A stretch of 6,062 bases of DNA, taken from positions 1-6,062 of the forward strand of contig CALJKN010000059.1 in assembly GCA_937973585.1 (NCBI GenBank). Reading direction: 5' to 3'. How positions within the stretch are numbered: position 1 is the first letter of the stretch; each line of letters begins with the position of its first letter. A program made the translations under genes and the position numbers. The notes below the pieces were generated by a model. It was given only the letters and a program-made list of their open reading frames with translations, had not been told where the DNA came from and searched no databases. Of the stretch, positions 5,306 through 6,062 are shown piece after piece. The stretch comes from an uncultured Helicobacteraceae bacterium. GTDB taxonomy: Bacteria; Campylobacterota; Campylobacteria; Campylobacterales; UBA6016.

Positions 5306-5827
5306 TTATTGGACTATAAAGTTGGTAAAATATACGTTTTTGACTCTGCCGTCTTTTAGTCTCTCGTTTATTTTTTCCATAATTTCGTTTTTGACGGTCT
5401 CTTTGCCTTTCATAGTCATCAGTTCTTCCGATGTCCTAGCCGATATAACCGCAATTACTATATCAGTTGCCAAAGCTTTTTTTGCAAGCATCTCAGGGGC
5501 AAGCTCTTGCGCATCCAACTCTAAACCCAAAGAGATTTTTGCGTACTTAGTGCCGCCTTCGCTCATTAGGTTAATTACTAGATTGTCTATAGCAAATACG
5601 GGACCCATTGTGAGGTCGTCACCGTGTGACTTTTTCTTTGCCGGTTTTTCTGCACCGTGAGATTTGCCTCCGGTCGCATCGGCACCCTCTTCGCCGCCTT
5701 TTAGTAGTAAAAACCATACGGCTACTCCAATTACGGCCAAAAGAACTATACCGCCTACTATTGCAATAATAAGGGTCTTCTTTTTTTTGCCGCCGTCCTC
5801 TTTTACGCCTTCTTTTTCATCAGCCAT
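5306..5827 (-). CDS. fliL: Flagellar basal-body-associated protein FliL
   Basis: A 173-residue single-pass inner-membrane protein that associates with the flagellar stator (MotAB) at the basal body and supports torque and stator function. It has a charged cytoplasmic N-terminus ending in KKKK (14-17), a transmembrane helix at about 18-42, a hydrophilic periplasmic linker at about 43-75 holding two KSHG copies (55-58 and 66-69), and the FliL domain at about 76-173. That domain has the family features: FAIDNLVINL, YAKISLGLEL, a GKETVKNEI helix and the characteristic VYFTNFIVQ end. The ATG at 5827 has a strong Shine-Dalgarno, AAGGGG (5838-5833), with a 5-nt spacer. It sits 16 bp downstream of an MCP gene and 4 bp upstream of acpS, so all three are likely on one transcript. 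Confidence 0.95.
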   Translation of the reverse strand: MADEKEGVKEDGGKKKKTLIIAIVGGIVLLAVIGVAVWFLLLKGGEEGADATGGKSHGAEKPAKKKSHGDDLTMGPVFAIDNLVINLMSEGGTKYAKISLGLELDAQELAPEMLAKKALATDIVIAVISARTSEELMTMKGKETVKNEIMEKINERLKDGRVKNVYFTNFIVQ

Positions 5828-5843
5828 GTAAACCCCTTATTGT

Positions 5844-6062
5844 TTAGTTGGTTGTCAGTTTATTCATAACGTCCAGAACCTCTTCCATCTTTTTATCGAC
5901 TTGTGAGAGCTCTTCGGTTAGTTGATTCATCTCTTTTGCATTTGTGTTTAGAGAATCAGAGTTGTCGCCGATAGCCTGAACCACAACACTAATGGTAGCA
6001 TTTATCTCCGTTAGGCTCTTTTGGGTTCGTTCGGCTAGCTTTCGCACCTCGTCGGCAACAAC
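5844..6062 (-). CDS. Methyl-accepting chemotaxis protein, C-terminal end (partial)
   Basis: The last 72 residues of an MCP whose 5' part lies beyond the right edge. The first visible residues, VVADEVRKLAERTQKSLTEI, are the conserved stretch just after the hairpin tip of the cytoplasmic signalling domain that contacts CheA and CheW. The rest is the descending coiled-coil helix (ISVVVQAIGDNSDSLNTNA and onward) with a heptad pattern, ending in VMNKLTTN. About 55 residues follow the tip motif, so the C-terminal arm is on the short side, and there is no CheR-binding pentapeptide (NWETF-like). The reading frame is open to the window edge through GTG at 6047, which is an internal valine and not a start. 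It precedes fliL by 16 bp in the same direction. Ligand specificity cannot be judged. Confidence 0.92.
   Translation of the reverse strand, partial: VVADEVRKLAERTQKSLTEINATISVVVQAIGDNSDSLNTNAKEMNQLTEELSQVDKKMEEVLDVMNKLTTN

Noticed and set aside
5301..5660. Plus-strand 119-codon open frame antisense to fliL
   Set aside because: It covers the conserved FliL domain on the opposite strand and reads as Ser/Ile/Phe-rich filler. It has no independent support.

Overview
The gene content and sequences suggest a motile, chemotactic member of the Campylobacterota (a Sulfurimonas- or Sulfuricurvum-like relative). Support comes from the fliL-acpS adjacency, the short tightly packed operons, and the AT-leaning coding style. 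This is inferred from family resemblance and gene order; no database search was possible. The window is almost entirely coding: the longest gene-free stretches are 84 bp (2496-2579) and 68 bp (412-479). I see no RNA genes, mobile elements, CRISPR or long repeats.

Left block (minus strand, 2495 down to 1): a large signalling protein with REC, PAS-like, PP2C/SpoIIE phosphatase and HATPase (RsbW-like) regions is followed by a small STAS-like protein. One base after the STAS stop, a membrane protein begins whose N-terminus looks like a methyl-accepting chemotaxis protein (MCP) or another membrane sensor; it runs off the window. Phosphatase, anti-sigma-type kinase and STAS antagonist are the three parts of a partner-switching system, here put under a response-regulator receiver and linked to a probable membrane receptor. 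This is the most interesting content of the window.

Central block (plus strand, 2580 to 4963): a compact run of argD (acetylornithine aminotransferase), a MidA/NDUFAF7-family SAM methyltransferase gene and thiS (sulfur carrier for thiamine), with gaps of about 2-9 bp. It is expressed divergently from the signalling gene, probably from an extended -10 promoter in the 84-bp spacer.

Right block (minus strand, 6062 down to 4942): the C-terminal end of a second MCP, then fliL (flagellar motor), then acpS (holo-ACP synthase), with gaps of 16 and 4 bp. The acpS and thiS genes converge and overlap tail-to-tail by 22 bp across a run of six Gs that encodes the ends of both proteins.

Taken together, housekeeping biosynthesis genes (argD, thiS, acpS) are interleaved with motility and signal-transduction genes. 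Both edges of the window cut through probable chemoreceptor genes.
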